NCBI RefSeq assembly: GCF_014202415.1
Contig: NZ_JACHGR010000002.1
Location: 124,001-188,000 of the forward strand
Length of the DNA: 64,000 bases
Reading direction: 5' to 3'
Source: Tolumonas osonensis
GTDB taxonomy: Bacteria; Pseudomonadota; Gammaproteobacteria; Enterobacterales; Aeromonadaceae
Positions within the stretch are counted from its first letter, which is position 1; every line of letters begins with the position of its first letter. Both the position numbers and the translations under genes were made by a program. This document shows, one piece after another, positions 61,641 through 64,000 of the stretch. The notes below the pieces were generated by a model. It was not told where the DNA came from. It was given only the letters and a program-made list of their open reading frames with translations, and made no database searches.

Positions 61641-64000
61641 TTACTGAGCCAATGCCTTAGACACTTTTTCAAACAAATCGCGGGATAAATCCGGGCGGGC
61701 CGATAAACGTTTCAGCTCTTGTTTCATCAAAGATTGACGGGTCGGATCAAACCGTTTGAATTGAAGTAAAGGTGTAATTAAACGTGATGCTACCTGAGGG
61801 TTACTATGATTTAGTTCGTCCAGCATTTCCCGCAGGAAGGTATATCCGGAACCATCAATGGCATGGAAACGGTATGGATTCGCTGCACTGAATGTTCCAA
61901 TCAAGGCCCGCAAGCGGTTCGGATTCTGCATACTGAATGAAGGATGCTTCAGCAGTGATTTCACCACATCCAGACAATCAGCCGCCGGCGATGTGGCTTG
62001 TAAACGGAACCAGTTATCCATGACCAGTCCATCATGTTGCCATTTAGCTTCAAAAGCGTGCATCATCTCCTGCAGAACAGGTAATTGTCCTTGTTTTGCG
62101 GCTTGCATGGCAGCCAGAACGTCGGTCATGTTATCTGCAGAATGGAAATGTGCAGAGACAATCTGCTGATCCGCCTCATTACCATTTAATGCAATATACG
62201 CCAGGCAAACGGAAACCAGATCCCGTTTAGCAATATCCGTCTGTGTCAGCTGATATTGTATGGTCTTGTTTTGCTGATATACCTCAACAAAAACATCATG
62301 CAGCTGAGTCGCAATTGACTGCTCAATAAAACATCTGACCTCATGAATAGCATCAACATCTATTTCGTCAAATAACTCAGCCATACTGGTTTCAGACGGA
62401 ATTCGCATCATCTCTGCGATCAGCGATTTGTCCAAAGTCTGATCACGCAGGATCTCGGCAAAGACATCAACTAATGCTGCCGGCAGCTCTGGTTTCTGCA
62501 GGTTACGTACGCGCTCCACATTCATGCGGATATATTTATTCAATAATGTCTGAGCAGCATCCCAGCGGGTGAACGCACTTCTGGAGTGTTGCATTAACAC
62601 CAGAAGATCCTGATCAGCGTAGTCAAATTCCAGTTTCACCGGCGCTGAAAAATCCTGCAGTAACGCCACCACCGGTTTTTCTGTCATGCCGTTAAATTCA
62701 ATTGATTGCTGATCCTGACAGATATTAATCACCTGATCATATTGATCACCAAGATAACCACCCTTCTGATCATACAAAGCAAGACTCAGTGGGATATGCA
62801 GAACAGACTTCTCTTTTTGATCAGCTGTTGGTGGGGTATGTTGCTTAACGTGCAGAATATATTTCTGGTTAGCAGCATCAAATTCATCTGTAACATTCAG
62901 TACGGGCGTACCTGATTGTGCATACCACTGCCGGAACCGGGTCAGATCAATACCCGACGCATCCTGCATTGCCTGCACAAAATCATCACAGGTGACGGCC
63001 TGCCCATCATGACGGGAAACATACAACCGCATCCCTGCCTGGAATCGTTCTTCACCCAGAATGGTATGTAACATCCGGATCACTTCCGATCCCTTCTCAT
63101 ACACTGTCAGGGTATAAAAGTTATTCATTTCCATGACGACATCCGGACGAATCGGATGTGACATCGGACCAGCATCTTCCGCAAATTGAGGACCGCGAAT
63201 AATTTTGACATTCCGGATGCGGTTAATCGCTCTGGAACCCAAATCAGAGGAAAACTCCTGATCCCGAAATACCGTCAATCCCTCTTTCAGACTAAGCTGA
63301 AACCAGTCGCGACAAGTAATCCGGTTACCTGTCCAATTATGGAAGTATTCATGACCGATCACTCTTTCAATATCAAAGTAGTCGGTGTCAGTTGCAGATT
63401 CAGAGTTTGCGAGAACAAATTTGGCATTAAAAATATTCAGCCCTTTGTTTTCCATCGCGCCCATGTTGAAAAAATCAACCGCCACGATCATGTAAATATC
63501 CAGGTCGTATTCAAGTCCGAACCGTTGTTCATCCCAGGCCATGGATTTTTTCAGGCTGCTCATCGCATGATAACTACGGTTCAGGTTTCCCTTATCGACA
63601 AACAGTTCTAACTGTACAGTACGGCCGCTCTTCGTGGTGAACGTGTCTTTCAGGACATCAAAATCACCCGCGACCAGCGCAAAAAGGTAACAAGGTTTCG
63701 GGAAAGGATCGCGCCACTGAACCCAATGGGTTCCATCCGTATTATCACCTGCCGCTATACGGTTACCATTCGAAAGTAAAATGGGATAAGCCGCTTTATC
63801 CGCTGTTATTCTGGTAGTAAACCGTGCCAATACATCCGGACGATCCAGATAATAAGTAATTCGTCTGAAGCCTTCCGCTTCACATTGTGTGCAGAATGCA
63901 TTTCCTGATTTATACAACCCTTCCAGCGCGCTATTGGCAGCCGGATTAATTTGGGTTTCAATCTTAAGCTCAAAGGAATCAGGAACATTATCGATGCATA
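61641..64000 (-). CDS. pepN: Aminopeptidase N (5' end beyond window)
   Basis: About 786 residues are visible of an expected 870; the frame is open to the window end, so roughly 85 N-terminal residues are missing. The M1 peptidase marks are [10 protein letters not shown] (substrate N-terminus binding) and [25 protein letters not shown] (HExxH-x18-E zinc site). It removes N-terminal residues from peptides in the cytoplasm. The gene is next to pyrD as in other gammaproteobacteria, here on the same strand. Confidence 0.97.
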   Translation of the reverse strand, partial: CIDNVPDSFELKIETQINPAANSALEGLYKSGNAFCTQCEAEGFRRITYYLDRPDVLARFTTRITADKAAYPILLSNGNRIAAGDNTDGTHWVQWRDPFPKPCYLFALVAGDFDVLKDTFTTKSGRTVQLELFVDKGNLNRSYHAMSSLKKSMAWDEQRFGLEYDLDIYMIVAVDFFNMGAMENKGLNIFNAKFVLANSESATDTDYFDIERVIGHEYFHNWTGNRITCRDWFQLSLKEGLTVFRDQEFSSDLGSRAINRIRNVKIIRGPQFAEDAGPMSHPIRPDVVMEMNNFYTLTVYEKGSEVIRMLHTILGEERFQAGMRLYVSRHDGQAVTCDDFVQAMQDASGIDLTRFRQWYAQSGTPVLNVTDEFDAANQKYILHVKQHTPPTADQKEKSVLHIPLSLALYDQKGGYLGDQYDQVINICQDQQSIEFNGMTEKPVVALLQDFSAPVKLEFDYADQDLLVLMQHSRSAFTRWDAAQTLLNKYIRMNVERVRNLQKPELPAALVDVFAEILRDQTLDKSLIAEMMRIPSETSMAELFDEIDVDAIHEVRCFIEQSIATQLHDVFVEVYQQNKTIQYQLTQTDIAKRDLVSVCLAYIALNGNEADQQIVSAHFHSADNMTDVLAAMQAAKQGQLPVLQEMMHAFEAKWQHDGLVMDNWFRLQATSPAADCLDVVKSLLKHPSFSMQNPNRLRALIGTFSAANPYRFHAIDGSGYTFLREMLDELNHSNPQVASRLITPLLQFKRFDPTRQSLMKQELKRLSARPDLSRDLFEKVSKALAQ

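Overview
The window reads as a contiguous stretch of a gammaproteobacterial chromosome, most likely an Aeromonadales member close to Tolumonas/Aeromonas. The evidence is gene order and protein type: metG divergent from an mrp-udk-dcd block, nagZ-ycfP-ndh, zapC next to pyrD followed by pepN, an M4 thermolysin-type protease, and fermentative functions (D-lactate dehydrogenase, acetate transporter, iron-type alcohol dehydrogenase). The species assignment is inference. I see no rRNA, tRNA, CRISPR array or insertion sequence. One tyrosine recombinase stands alone.

Region 1-11 kb is accessory. It holds an MFS fragment, an SRPBCC protein with two LysR regulators overlapping head to tail, a secreted M4 protease, an AraC regulator divergent from a GH3 lipoprotein glucosidase, and a two-gene unit coding for an M15 peptidoglycan peptidase and a DUF2235 alpha/beta hydrolase.

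Region 11-20 kb mixes molybdenum genes (modA, a double-Mop molbindin, modD) with a sulfur/metal cluster: DUF134 regulator, ETHE1/Blh-type persulfide dioxygenase, half-size TauE/SafE, NifX-like protein with a Cys/His tail, hotdog thioesterase and rhodanese. A repeated TTGCATATGCYA motif lies upstream of the DUF134 gene and, twice, upstream of the NifX-like gene. modD is preceded by a perfect 15-bp inverted repeat that covers its Shine-Dalgarno sequence. mqo and two methyltransferases lie between.

Region 20-38 kb carries katG, regulators (LysR, MocR, MarR-GNAT), redox enzymes (iron-type ADH, aldo/keto reductase), transporters, two unrecognised membrane-anchored proteins, a large HD-GYP c-di-GMP phosphodiesterase and the recombinase.

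Region 38-64 kb is mostly core metabolism: aromatic aminotransferase, azoR, HD hydrolase, DeoR regulator, dcd, udk, mrp, metG, a DsbA-like protein, the ribosomal L16 hydroxylase, eat-eutBC, ldhA, satP, ndh, ycfP, nagZ, pheA, zapC, pyrD and pepN (cut by the window end). Within it, a 79-residue protein of unknown function sits behind two LexA-type boxes, which suggests a DNA-damage-induced gene. The ethanolamine genes have a sigma-54-like promoter with a CRP-like site, and ldhA has an FNR-like site.

The best candidates for undescribed biology are the DUF134/persulfide/NifX-like cluster with its shared motif, the LexA-box small protein, the M15-DUF2235 pair and the modD hairpin.
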